DNA of 64,000 bases from SHVO01 sp041905795 (GTDB taxonomy: Bacteria; Pseudomonadota; Alphaproteobacteria; Rhodospirillales; Rhodospirillaceae). The notes under the pieces are model-generated. The model did not search any database. It was given only the letters and a program-made list of their open reading frames with translations, and was not told where the DNA came from. The DNA lies in contig JAYRKL010000002.1 in the NCBI GenBank assembly GCA_041905795.1, forward strand, positions 1 through 64,000, written 5' to 3'. Shown here piece by piece: positions 46,183 to 53,787 of this stretch. The translations under genes were made by a program, and so were the position numbers. Numbering within the stretch: the stretch's first letter is position 1; every line of letters starts with the position of its first letter.

Positions 46183-47757
46183 CTACGAGGCGCGTAAAGC
46201 GGACTCGATCTTCGCCAACAGCGCTTTTCTCGCCTTGTCGTGCGGCATGGCGTCGAGCCGTTCGCGCAGAGCGATAAGCGTCTGCGCATAGCTGTTGTGC
46301 CAGTCGGACGCCCCGGCGGCGGCGACGTCGATGCGGCTCCGGACGCGCAGGAGACGCGGGCCTTCCGCCGTGAGCGCCACCGTTTCGCCCATGGCCGGCA
46401 GGCGCATGAGATGCTGTGGAACTCCGGCCGCGCCAAGCCGGGCGGCCAGGGCCTGGCGCGCCTGCTCCTCGCCGTGCACCAGGAAAAGTCCGTGTTTCAC
46501 CGGCATCCGGGCCTGGATCCACTGGATCAGGCTTTGCTGATCGGCGTGGCCGGAATAGCCCACAAGCTCGCGGATACGCGCGTTGACCGCCACTTCCTCG
46601 CCCTCGATGCGGACGCGCCGGGTGCCCGCGAGAAGCAGGCGCCCCAATGTGCCGGGTGCCTGATAGCCGACCAGAAGCAGCGTGGTGCCGTGCTGGCTCA
46701 GGTTGTTCTTGAGGTGATGCCGGATGCGGCCCGCGTCGCACATCCCGCTGCCGGCGATGATAATCGCGCCGCTCTTGAGGCGCGCCAGCTTGCGGCTGCT
46801 TTGCGCTTCGGCGACGAAATGCAGATTGGGCCGGTTGAAAGGGTGGGTGTCGTCGTCCGTCTGCGGCCGGTGTTTCGCGAACACTTGCGTAGCCTGGATG
46901 GCCAGGGGGGAATCGACAAAGACCGGAATGCTCGGCAGTTCGCCGTGGTCGAAGAGCCAGTCGAGATCCACCAGCAGTTCCTGCGTGCGCTCGACCGCGA
47001 AGGCCGGAATGAGGATCAGCCCGCCGGCGTCGAGGCCGGTGGCGATCTCCGCTTTCAGGGCGGCCCGGCGTTGTTCCGGAGTCAGCGCGGGCCGCGCGCG
47101 GTCGCCGTAGGTGGATTCGCTGAACAGATAATCCACGCCCACGGGCCCCGAGGGCAGCGCCTGGAGGGCCTTGTGGGGCGGGCCGATATCCCCCGAGAAC
47201 AGCAGAGAAAGAGGTTCATCGCCGTTTTGCGCAACGGCAAGCTCGATCGACGCCGAACCGAGAATATGCCCCGCGTCCCAGAAGCGCGCTTTGACGCCGG
47301 GGGCCGCATCGATCCATTTCCCCAGCGGACGGGGCGTGACGCGCCGCGCGCAGGCGGCGCCGTCCGCCCGCGTGTAGATCGGCTCAACCGCGAGCCGGCC
47401 GCGCTGTATGTTGCGGCGATTGAGGCGCGCAACTTCCTGTTCCTGGACATACCCGGAATCGGGCAGCACATACGTCAGGAGATCGGCGGTCCCCGGCGTT
47501 GCGACAATCGGCCCGCGGAAACCGGCGCGCCGCAGCTTCGGCAGCAGGCCGCAGTGATCGATATGCGCATGAGTCAAAAGGACCGCCGAAATCGCGTGCG
47601 GGTCGAAGGGGAAGGCGTCGTAATTGAGTTGCTTGACCGTCTTGGTGCCTTGAAACATTCCGCAATCGATCAGGATACCGGTGGATCCGGTGCGAACCTC
47701 GAAGCACGAACCGGTCACGATGCCGCAGGCGCCATGGAAAGTGACTTCAACGGTCAT
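46183..47757 (-). CDS. MBL-fold beta-CASP RNA-processing hydrolase
   Basis: A 524-residue metallo-beta-lactamase-fold protein with LLTHAHIDHCGLLP (HxHxDH zinc motif), a beta-CASP domain and a C-terminal RMMBL segment (VGYSGHADQQSLIQWI). This is the CPSF/Ysh1-like RNase architecture, distinct from RNase J. ATG 47757 starts MTVEVTFHG directly on the fold; the longer frame adds 37 unrelated residues. A FixK box lies 102 bp upstream, which would place RNA turnover in the low-oxygen response. Confidence 0.9.
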   Translation of the reverse strand: MTVEVTFHGACGIVTGSCFEVRTGSTGILIDCGMFQGTKTVKQLNYDAFPFDPHAISAVLLTHAHIDHCGLLPKLRRAGFRGPIVATPGTADLLTYVLPDSGYVQEQEVARLNRRNIQRGRLAVEPIYTRADGAACARRVTPRPLGKWIDAAPGVKARFWDAGHILGSASIELAVAQNGDEPLSLLFSGDIGPPHKALQALPSGPVGVDYLFSESTYGDRARPALTPEQRRAALKAEIATGLDAGGLILIPAFAVERTQELLVDLDWLFDHGELPSIPVFVDSPLAIQATQVFAKHRPQTDDDTHPFNRPNLHFVAEAQSSRKLARLKSGAIIIAGSGMCDAGRIRHHLKNNLSQHGTTLLLVGYQAPGTLGRLLLAGTRRVRIEGEEVAVNARIRELVGYSGHADQQSLIQWIQARMPVKHGLFLVHGEEQARQALAARLGAAGVPQHLMRLPAMGETVALTAEGPRLLRVRSRIDVAAAGASDWHNSYAQTLIALRERLDAMPHDKARKALLAKIESALRAS

Positions 47758-47858
47758 GGGGTCTTTCGCGCTCCAGGTGATGTCCCGGCGATGGTCCGCA
47801 GGCTCGATCAGCGATGGGTTTGGTGATGTGTTCGTAAGTGCGGCGTTTTCAGCGCTCG

Positions 47859-47872
47859 TTGACCGCAATCAA
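47859..47872. promoter_or_regulatory. FNR/FixK box between RNase and cytochrome genes
   Basis: TTGACCGCAATCAA; 102 bp to the MBL-fold start and 142 bp to the cytochrome start. Confidence 0.82.
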
Positions 47873-48013
47873 CGCATCGCACCCGCCGGCGTCTTAGTTT
47901 GAATATGTACCACCTCCGAAGACGGTGGTCATGTCGGGTATTTTCGTGTTTCCTTTCGTGTTTCGTTGGGGGGCTTACCGTCATGGAACGACTTGGACGA
48001 AAGGCGGCATGAG

Positions 48014-48361
48014 ATGAAAGCAATTGCGGCGGCGGCCCTCGCCGTGTTTGCGCTGGCGCTTTCCGGCTGCGGCAAGAGCGCCGAGACCGCCGCCTCGGCG
48101 GAGGCGCCGGCAGGCGGCGGACGGCTCTATGGAAACGCCCAGCGCGGCCAAGGATATGTGGAGCGGTGGTGCACGACCTGCCACACCCTGGGCGCAACCG
48201 GCACCGACGGCGCGCCCGCGCTGGCGCTGCTGAAGAAAGACCCCAAGAAAACCGATGCCTATGTCCGCGGCTTCCTCCTGGCGCCGCACAAGCCGATGCC
48301 GCCGTTGCCGTTCACCAACCAGGAGATCGAAGACATCATCGCCTATCTGCGGGAGTCCTAG
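48014..48361 (+). CDS. Lipoprotein cytochrome c (second)
   Basis: A 115-residue monoheme cytochrome with lipobox LSGC near residue 19, a Gly/Ala linker, heme site CTTCHTLG and axial-type KPMPPLPFTNQEIEDIIAYL. Typical class I membrane-tethered cytochrome c. ATG 48014 is within the longer open frame from 47966. Followed 125 bp later by the fixK-like gene. Confidence 0.88.
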   Translation: MKAIAAAALAVFALALSGCGKSAETAASAEAPAGGGRLYGNAQRGQGYVERWCTTCHTLGATGTDGAPALALLKKDPKKTDAYVRGFLLAPHKPMPPLPFTNQEIEDIIAYLRES

Positions 48362-48456
48362 TAACTATCTGAAATAATGAGATTAAATCCGGGGAATGTG
48401 GAAAACACTTACGCGTATCCCCCAAATTCCGGTCCTGGGCCTGCACCGCTACAACG

Positions 48457-48480
48457 CCCCCATCACACCAGCGATGGGGG
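48457..48480 (+). promoter_or_regulatory. Hairpin enclosing the ribosome-binding site of the fixK-like gene
   Basis: CCCCCATC (48457-48464) pairs perfectly with GATGGGGG (48473-48480) around an 8-nt loop; the GGGGG that should act as ribosome-binding site is in the 3' arm, 6 nt before ATG 48487. Translation may be gated by opening of the stem. Confidence 0.6.
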
Positions 48481-48486
48481 TCCCCG

Positions 48487-49170
48487 ATGCTCCAGACAGA
48501 CCAACACACTTCCAGCCCGGCCACGCCGGCGATCTGGTCCGCCCGCCCCAGCGCCGCGCCGCGCGCCCGCGCCGCGGGATTGCCGGCCTCGACCGGCACG
48601 CAAGTCGTGGTCAAGCGCGGCGACATGGTCTTCGACGAGGGCGATGACGCGCTGTACCTCTACAAACTGGTGTCCGGCAGCATCCGCCTCGCCCGCGTGA
48701 TGGAAGAGGGCTACCGGCAGATCTGCGATTTCATCCTGCCGGGGAACATGCTGGGATTTGCCGAGGACGACGTTCACGAATTCTCCGCCCAGGCGATCGA
48801 GGATTGTGTCCTAGTGCGGTACCGCCGCAGCGACCTGGCGTCGTTGCTGAGTGAAGGCGGCGCCTTTGCCCGCGATCTCCAGGAGATGACGGCGAGCGGC
48901 CTGTTCGGCGCCTACGAGCATATGCTGCGTCTGCGCCAGCGTTCGGCGCGCGAACGCATCCTGTGGTTCCTCCAGGCCATGAGCCGCCGCACCCGCAATC
49001 CCGAAATCCTGCACCTGCCGATGAGCCGTTGCGACATCGCCGATTATCTCGGCATGGCGCACGAGACCGTCAGCCGCGTCTTTACCCAGCTGAAGAAGGC
49101 CGGGATCATCGCCGAGGCCGCCGTCAATCATATCAAGATCCTCAAGCCGGCCGCGCTCCGGCACGCGTGA
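48487..49170 (+). CDS. fixK: Crp/Fnr-family regulator, FixK-like
   Basis: A 227-residue transcription factor: cyclic-nucleotide-fold domain (about 40-125), dimer helix (about 135-165) and HTH. The recognition helix HETVSRVFTQL carries Glu193, Ser196 and Arg197, the FNR/FixK residues that read TTGAT. There is no N-terminal cysteine cluster (Cys only at 80, 107 and 182), so it should not bind a 4Fe-4S sensor itself; this is FixK rather than FNR. Cys182 lies at the HTH entrance, near where Bradyrhizobium FixK2 has a redox-sensitive cysteine. It is the likely reader of the boxes in this region. Confidence 0.88.
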   Translation: MLQTDQHTSSPATPAIWSARPSAAPRARAAGLPASTGTQVVVKRGDMVFDEGDDALYLYKLVSGSIRLARVMEEGYRQICDFILPGNMLGFAEDDVHEFSAQAIEDCVLVRYRRSDLASLLSEGGAFARDLQEMTASGLFGAYEHMLRLRQRSARERILWFLQAMSRRTRNPEILHLPMSRCDIADYLGMAHETVSRVFTQLKKAGIIAEAAVNHIKILKPAALRHA

Positions 49171-49177
49171 GGCGGTC

Positions 49178-49405
49178 ATGGCGGGAGAGGGCCAGAGGTC
49201 CGAATACGAAGCCGGCATGAAGGTCGTCTATGACGGCCCGTCGCAGCGCGTGATCGTCAATTTCAGGGGCCGCGTGATCGTCGTGCCCGGTTCCTACGGC
49301 GACGAGCACGCCGGCCGCCTCGCCGGCGAGCAGCATTGCCGCCAGCTCGGCTGGGTGCCGAGTTCCAAGAAGGCGTCCGGGAACTTCCGGTCGGCGTGGG
49401 ACTGA
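49178..49405 (+). CDS. Small hypothetical protein
   Basis: A 75-residue basic, soluble protein between fixK and a usp gene on the same strand. It contains YDGPSQRVIVNFRGRVIVVPG and a tail HCRQLGWVPSSKKASGNF. I do not recognise a family. Weak GGCGG site; the location, direction and codon pattern support a real gene. Confidence 0.6.
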   Translation: MAGEGQRSEYEAGMKVVYDGPSQRVIVNFRGRVIVVPGSYGDEHAGRLAGEQHCRQLGWVPSSKKASGNFRSAWD

Positions 49406-49436
49406 ACGCGTGTTGGTCTGAGGAGGAACGGCACCA

Positions 49437-50285
49437 ATGATGAAGCACATCCTGGCCCCCGTTACCGGCGAGACCAGCGGCGCGGCCGCGGCTCTGTGTG
49501 CTCTCGACCTTGGCCGCCAGTTGAAAGCTCATGTCACCGCCGCTTTCGCAAGCGAATCGTCCCTGATCTATTCTCCGGCCCTGGACTCCGCGGGCGCGCC
49601 CTGGACCGGGCAATTCGACCTGAAGCAGGTCAAGGACGGCCGCCGGGTGTCGGCCCGGCGCGATTTCGACGCGGCGGTCGCGAAGACCATGCTGCCGATT
49701 GCGACCCGCCCGCTGTGTGCACAGGCGAGCACGGAGTGGCTGGACGGCGTTCCTGGAGACGGCGATCCGGTGGGGGAGATCGCGCCGCTGGTGGACCTGG
49801 TCGTCCTGCCCGCGCCGGGAGCCCGGCGCAATGGCGATTGGGAGATCCTGGAGAAGGTGATTTTTGCCGCGCGCCGCCCGGCGCTCATCGTCCCCCCCGG
49901 CTGTTCCAGCGTCTCCTTTTCCCGGCCGGTCATCGCCTGGAACGGCAGCTTGCAGGCCGCCAACGCGGTGCGCGTGGCCCTGGACCTGTTCGACGCCGAA
50001 AGCCGGATCGCTATCCTTCAGGTCGGCGATCTCTGCGCCGGAGGGATCTCGGCGGACCGGGTCGCGGACAACCTCGGCTGGCACTGCTTCGAGGCGGCGC
50101 ATGTGAAGGCTGACGACGCCCGTCGCCAGACCGGCGGGATCATCCTTGAGCAGGCGGCGCATCTCGAGGCGACGGTGCTCATCCTGGGCGCTTACGGCCA
50201 CAGCCGTACCCGCGAGCTGATACTTGGCGGCGTCACCGACTTTGTGCTGCGCGCGACCACCATCCCGCTCCTGATTGCCCACTGA
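49437..50285 (+). CDS. Universal stress protein, two-domain type (paralogue of 39456)
   Basis: A 282-residue Usp protein sharing SFSRPVIAWNGS and the tail GAYGHSRTRELILGGVTDFVL with the one at 39456. ATG 49437 has AGGAGGA. First of a tight group with a hypothetical gene (16-bp gap) and a potassium-channel-like protein. I saw no FixK box directly upstream; it may be read through from fixK. Confidence 0.88.
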   Translation: MMKHILAPVTGETSGAAAALCALDLGRQLKAHVTAAFASESSLIYSPALDSAGAPWTGQFDLKQVKDGRRVSARRDFDAAVAKTMLPIATRPLCAQASTEWLDGVPGDGDPVGEIAPLVDLVVLPAPGARRNGDWEILEKVIFAARRPALIVPPGCSSVSFSRPVIAWNGSLQAANAVRVALDLFDAESRIAILQVGDLCAGGISADRVADNLGWHCFEAAHVKADDARRQTGGIILEQAAHLEATVLILGAYGHSRTRELILGGVTDFVLRATTIPLLIAH

Positions 50286-50301
50286 CCGAGGAAGTGCCCC
50301 C

Positions 50302-50697
50302 ATGACGCTCAAGAATATCCGGGTCGAGCTTGCGCGAACCCCCGGCAGCCCCGATGGCGATCCCGGCCATGCCTATGAGTTCCGCGCGCCGCTGAATGAC
50401 GCGGGTCTCCTCGACAAGTTCGCCTGGCCGGCGGCGCGCGCTTTATGCACCGTTCGGCGCTTCCAGGGCGGCGCGCAGGTGGAGCAGGGCCTTCTTATCG
50501 TCACACGCGGCGGCGGCTGGGCTTTCTCCTACGCGCCCGGCAGCGAGGACGATGAATCCCTCTACAAACTCGCGCTTCATAAGATGCAGCCCGGCCAATA
50601 CCTCACGATCACCGAGCATGACGGTGAAGCCCGGACCTTCCGTGTCGTGTCGGTCGAGGATTGGCATCCGGGCGCGAGCCGCCATGCAGCCGGCTGA
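50302..50697 (+). CDS. Conserved hypothetical protein
   Basis: A 131-residue soluble protein, no signal or membrane helix. Features: HAYEFRAPLNDAGLLDKFAW and GGGWAFSYAPGSEDDESLY, ending VEDWHPGASRHAAG. I do not recognise the family. ATG 50302 has GAGGA; the stop overlaps the start of the channel gene by 14 nt, so translation is coupled. Confidence 0.7.
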   Translation: MTLKNIRVELARTPGSPDGDPGHAYEFRAPLNDAGLLDKFAWPAARALCTVRRFQGGAQVEQGLLIVTRGGGWAFSYAPGSEDDESLYKLALHKMQPGQYLTITEHDGEARTFRVVSVEDWHPGASRHAAG

Positions 50698-51643
50698 CCC
50701 GGCGCCGCGCCTCGGCGCGAACGCGCCTCCGCAGGAGGGGAACGCCCAGGGGCGCCGCTCTCTCGCCCATGGACTGATTTTCACGACCGTCCTCCTGGGC
50801 AGTATCGCGCTGGCCATCCGCACCGCATATCCCGGTATTGCCGCGGCCGCCCTGGCCGCGGTGCTGACTCTGGTGGTCGTGTTTCATTTCGCATTGCGCG
50901 CCAGCAATTCCTTCGAAGTGATCTTCGCGAATTCCGTTGGCGTCTATACCTGTCTTTTCATCGTTTTTGTCTCGACCAACTTTCCCCAGACCACGCGGAT
51001 CGCTCAACAGGTCGGCTATCTCCTGCCGCTCCTCGGTTTCGCGTGCGGCGTCCTGATAGCCCGGCGCGACCTCTTCCCGGTGCTCGGCAGTCCGCCGCGG
51101 CATCGGGCCAAGGCGATGAAGGGCGCGGTCGTGTGGGTCGGGCCGCTCGCCGCCATCGCCATCATCACCAGCGTTCTGCAAATTCCGTCCTGGACCCCGG
51201 CGTCCCAGGATACCGGGCTGCTCGCGGCAATGGGCTTGATCGGATTGATCGGGCTGGGGGCCAGCCGCCCGATCTCGCTGTTTCTCGTGGAAACCGGCGC
51301 GGTCTTCCGCGCGTTCTTCGCCAACGCCGCCAGGCTGGTTCAACCCGCCTTCGCGCTGCTGACATGCTACTCGCTGATCATCATCCTGTTCGGCGCGGCC
51401 TATACCATCTTCGATCAAATGTCGCTCACGCCCAACTTCGCGACGCTCGGGGTGATAGCGCCGATGACCTTCCCGGAGGGTTTGTATCTCTCGGTGTCTA
51501 CCCTGACCATGGTGGGATACGGCGACATCACGCCGGTGTCCGGGGTCGCGCGGCTGTTTGTCTCTCTCGAACTGGTGTGCGGTGTCATCCTCCTGCTGTT
51601 CGGCGTCGAGGCCATGCTGCAGCGGGGTACGCATGGCGCTTGA
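50684..51643 (+). CDS. Two-pore-helix potassium channel-like membrane protein
   Basis: A 319-residue membrane protein with about six or seven hydrophobic segments; the last two flank a pore loop with STLTMVGYGDITPVSG, the canonical K+-channel selectivity filter TxGYGD. No cytoplasmic RCK or cyclic-nucleotide domain is present. It overlaps the upstream gene by 14 nt. Likely a passive potassium pathway; gating signal unknown. Confidence 0.82.
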   Translation: MQPADPAPRLGANAPPQEGNAQGRRSLAHGLIFTTVLLGSIALAIRTAYPGIAAAALAAVLTLVVVFHFALRASNSFEVIFANSVGVYTCLFIVFVSTNFPQTTRIAQQVGYLLPLLGFACGVLIARRDLFPVLGSPPRHRAKAMKGAVVWVGPLAAIAIITSVLQIPSWTPASQDTGLLAAMGLIGLIGLGASRPISLFLVETGAVFRAFFANAARLVQPAFALLTCYSLIIILFGAAYTIFDQMSLTPNFATLGVIAPMTFPEGLYLSVSTLTMVGYGDITPVSGVARLFVSLELVCGVILLLFGVEAMLQRGTHGA

Positions 51644-51649
51644 GCGGAC

Positions 51650-51663
51650 CTGATCCCAATCAA
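51650..51663. promoter_or_regulatory. FNR/FixK box (one mismatch) upstream of the 35-residue gene
   Basis: CTGATCCCAATCAA; the first base is the only mismatch to TTGAT-N4-ATCAA. 60 bp from ATG 51723, the same spacing as at three other boxed genes (45648, 44058, 57285). Confidence 0.75.
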
Positions 51664-51722
51664 CGCGGGCCGCGAAGGCGCATCTAGGATTTCCTCTTCG
51701 TAACAACCAAAAGGAGAACGTT

Positions 51723-51830
51723 ATGTCTGCGGGCGAGATGGCCTACCTGGCAATGGCTCTGGCGGGCGCATCGATTTTTATCGCGGTCATGGGAGTGGTG
51801 TCGGTCTGGAGCCGAAAGCCCCCCAAGTAA
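51723..51830 (+). CDS. 35-residue single-pass membrane protein
   Basis: MSAGEMAYLAMALAGASIFI then AVMGVVSVWSRKPPK: one hydrophobic helix followed by a basic, proline-containing cytoplasmic end (positive-inside). ATG 51723 has AAGGAGA with good spacing. Too short for routine gene callers. A near-consensus FixK box at 60 bp supports expression. Size and form recall small oxidase subunits (CydX, CcoQ, subunit IIa), but there is no sequence evidence for a partner; it precedes fixL. Confidence 0.7.
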   Translation: MSAGEMAYLAMALAGASIFIAVMGVVSVWSRKPPK

Positions 51831-51919
51831 GCGCGTACGGTTCTTGCGCGGTGGCGGGCGGCCACTAGAATGGGGGTTACATCCATTCCGAGTGTCGCCG
51901 GCGACCGCCAGAGGACCTG

Positions 51920-53071
51920 TTGAGAGATACGCTGAACCGTATTGAGGCCTCCAATCTCGAGCAGGCGGAACGCCTGCGCTGTATCCTGGAGACCGTGACC
52001 GACGCCATCATCGTCATGGGGCAGGACGGGGTCGTCCAGTCCTTCAGCGCCGCGGCCGAACGCCAATTCGGCTACGGTGCCGGCGAGGTGATCGGGCGGA
52101 ACGTCAATATCCTGATGCCTTCGCCTTACCGTGAGGAGCATGACAGCTATCTTCACCGCTACCTGAGGACGCGCGAGAAGCGCATCATCGGCATCGGCCG
52201 CGAGGTTTACGGCCAGCGCAAGGACGGCTCGGTATTCCCCATGTATCTCTCTGTCGGAGAGGGGAAGCTCGAGGGCGCCAGCATCTTCGTCGGCATCATC
52301 CACGACATCACCGACCAGCGGGCGGCGGCGCGGCGCCTGAGCGACCTGCAGGCGGAACTGCTGCAGGTTTCGCGTTTGAGCGGCATGGGCCAGATGGCTT
52401 CGGCCCTGGCCCACGAGATCAACCAGCCCTTGACGGCCATCGCCGCCTATATGAAGGCGATCCGGCGCATGCTGGACGCGGCGGACGCCGCCGCACTCGC
52501 CCGCGCCCGCGCGGCGCTCGACAGCGCCAACGAGCAGGCGCTGCGCGCCGGCGAGATCATCCGGCGCCTGAGGGAGTTCGTCGCGCGCGGCGATACCGAA
52601 AAGGCGGTGGTGGACGCGCATATCCTCATCACCGAGTCCATGGCGCTGGCGAGAATGTCCAACAAGCTCGGCCGCGCCAGCGTGCGGATGGAACTGGACA
52701 GCCCGGCGCAGTCCGTCATCGCCGATAAGGTTCAGATTCAGCAGGTCCTGCTGAACCTCGTGCGGAACGCCCTGGAGGCGATCGACGGAATCGTCCCCGG
52801 CATCCTGGTGGTGTCCGCGCACGCCAAGGGCGATTTTGTCGAATTCGCCATCGCCGACAACGGCCCGGGGATCGCGGACGACGTCCGCGCCAGGCTGTTC
52901 GAGCCCTTCGTCACCACCAAGAAGGACGGCATGGGGGTCGGGCTTTCGATTTGCCGGACCATCATCGAGTCCCACGGCGGCCGGCTGTGGGCCGAGGCCA
53001 ATCCAGGCGGCGGAACGGTTTTCCGCTTTACCCTGCCCAGGACGAGCGGCGAGGAGGGGGCAGATGAGTGA
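51920..53071 (+). CDS. fixL: FixL-type heme-PAS oxygen sensor histidine kinase
   Basis: A 383-residue soluble kinase. The PAS domain (about 20-130) reproduces the FixL heme pocket: EEHDSYLHRY followed by RIIGIGREVYG, so His74, Arg80 and Arg94 match the spacing of His200, Arg206 and Arg220 of Bradyrhizobium FixL. HisKA has LSGMGQMASALAHEINQPL (His165), and the ATPase has DNGPGI and GVGLSICRTI. TTG 51920 has GAGGA. No transmembrane part, as in Bradyrhizobium. The stop overlaps fixJ by 8 nt. Confidence 0.93.
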   Translation: MRDTLNRIEASNLEQAERLRCILETVTDAIIVMGQDGVVQSFSAAAERQFGYGAGEVIGRNVNILMPSPYREEHDSYLHRYLRTREKRIIGIGREVYGQRKDGSVFPMYLSVGEGKLEGASIFVGIIHDITDQRAAARRLSDLQAELLQVSRLSGMGQMASALAHEINQPLTAIAAYMKAIRRMLDAADAAALARARAALDSANEQALRAGEIIRRLREFVARGDTEKAVVDAHILITESMALARMSNKLGRASVRMELDSPAQSVIADKVQIQQVLLNLVRNALEAIDGIVPGILVVSAHAKGDFVEFAIADNGPGIADDVRARLFEPFVTTKKDGMGVGLSICRTIIESHGGRLWAEANPGGGTVFRFTLPRTSGEEGADE

Positions 53072-53690
53072 CCGCGCGGTTCACCTGATCGACGACGACG
53101 ACGGCGTGCGGGACGCCCTGACGCTCCTGCTGGCGGAAGCCGGACTGGCCGTGCGGAGCTATAAGTCGGGCGTCGATTTTCTCGCCACCGCACGGAGCGA
53201 GGCGCCGGGATGCATTGTCAGCGATATTCGCATGCCCGGATTGGACGGGCTGGAGCTGCAGGCCAAGCTGCGCGAAGAGGGCAACACCGCGCCGATCATC
53301 TTCATCACCGGTCACGGCGATATTCCCATGGCGGTGCAGGCGTTGCGGGCCGGGGCGCTGGACTTCATCGAGAAGCCGTTCGACGACGAACACCTGCTGA
53401 CCTCGATCAAGCGGGCCCTGGAGGCGAGCGAGCGCCAGAGCACGCAGAACGCCGCACGCAATGAGATCGAGCAGAGATTGGCCGGCCTGACGCCGCGCGA
53501 GCTGGAAGTGCTCGATTGCCTGATCGCCGGCCGTCCCAACAAGATCATCGCGTTCGATCTCAATATGAGCATGCGCACGGTGGAAGTGCATCGCGCCCGC
53601 ATCATGCAAAAGATGAATGCCGGCAGCCTGTCGGAGCTGGTGCGCATGGTGATGACGGCGCGTCCCGACAAGGGGGCTTCCGGCCCCTGA
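53064..53690 (+). CDS. fixJ: FixJ response regulator
   Basis: A 208-residue two-domain regulator. Receiver: Asp10-12 acidic pocket, phosphoacceptor Asp54 in VSDIRMPGLDG, Thr82 and Lys104 in IEKPFDD, matching FixJ numbering. A LuxR-type HTH follows (LTPRELEVLDCLIAGRPNKIIA, MRTVEVHRARIMQKM). ATG 53064 overlaps the fixL stop. Expected to activate fixK; the fixK-like gene is 4 kb upstream rather than adjacent. Confidence 0.94.
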   Translation: MSDRAVHLIDDDDGVRDALTLLLAEAGLAVRSYKSGVDFLATARSEAPGCIVSDIRMPGLDGLELQAKLREEGNTAPIIFITGHGDIPMAVQALRAGALDFIEKPFDDEHLLTSIKRALEASERQSTQNAARNEIEQRLAGLTPRELEVLDCLIAGRPNKIIAFDLNMSMRTVEVHRARIMQKMNAGSLSELVRMVMTARPDKGASGP

Positions 53691-53723
53691 CGTCGAGCCT
53701 GCGTTTGCCGGCCTGGCGTGCTT

Positions 53724-53787
53724 TAGACTCTGTTTGGTCGCATGTTGAGCGGCCGAACCGGTTTCCACTTCGGCCTAACATGCTCTA
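53724..53787. repeat. Intergenic repeat, inverted copy of 35791
   Basis: Starts TAGACTCTGTTTGGTCGCATG and ends CGGCCTAACATGCTCTA; the core CCGAACCGGTTTCCACTTCGG is the reverse complement of the copy at 35791. Its end supplies the TAG stop of the motB-like gene on the minus strand. Confidence 0.85.
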
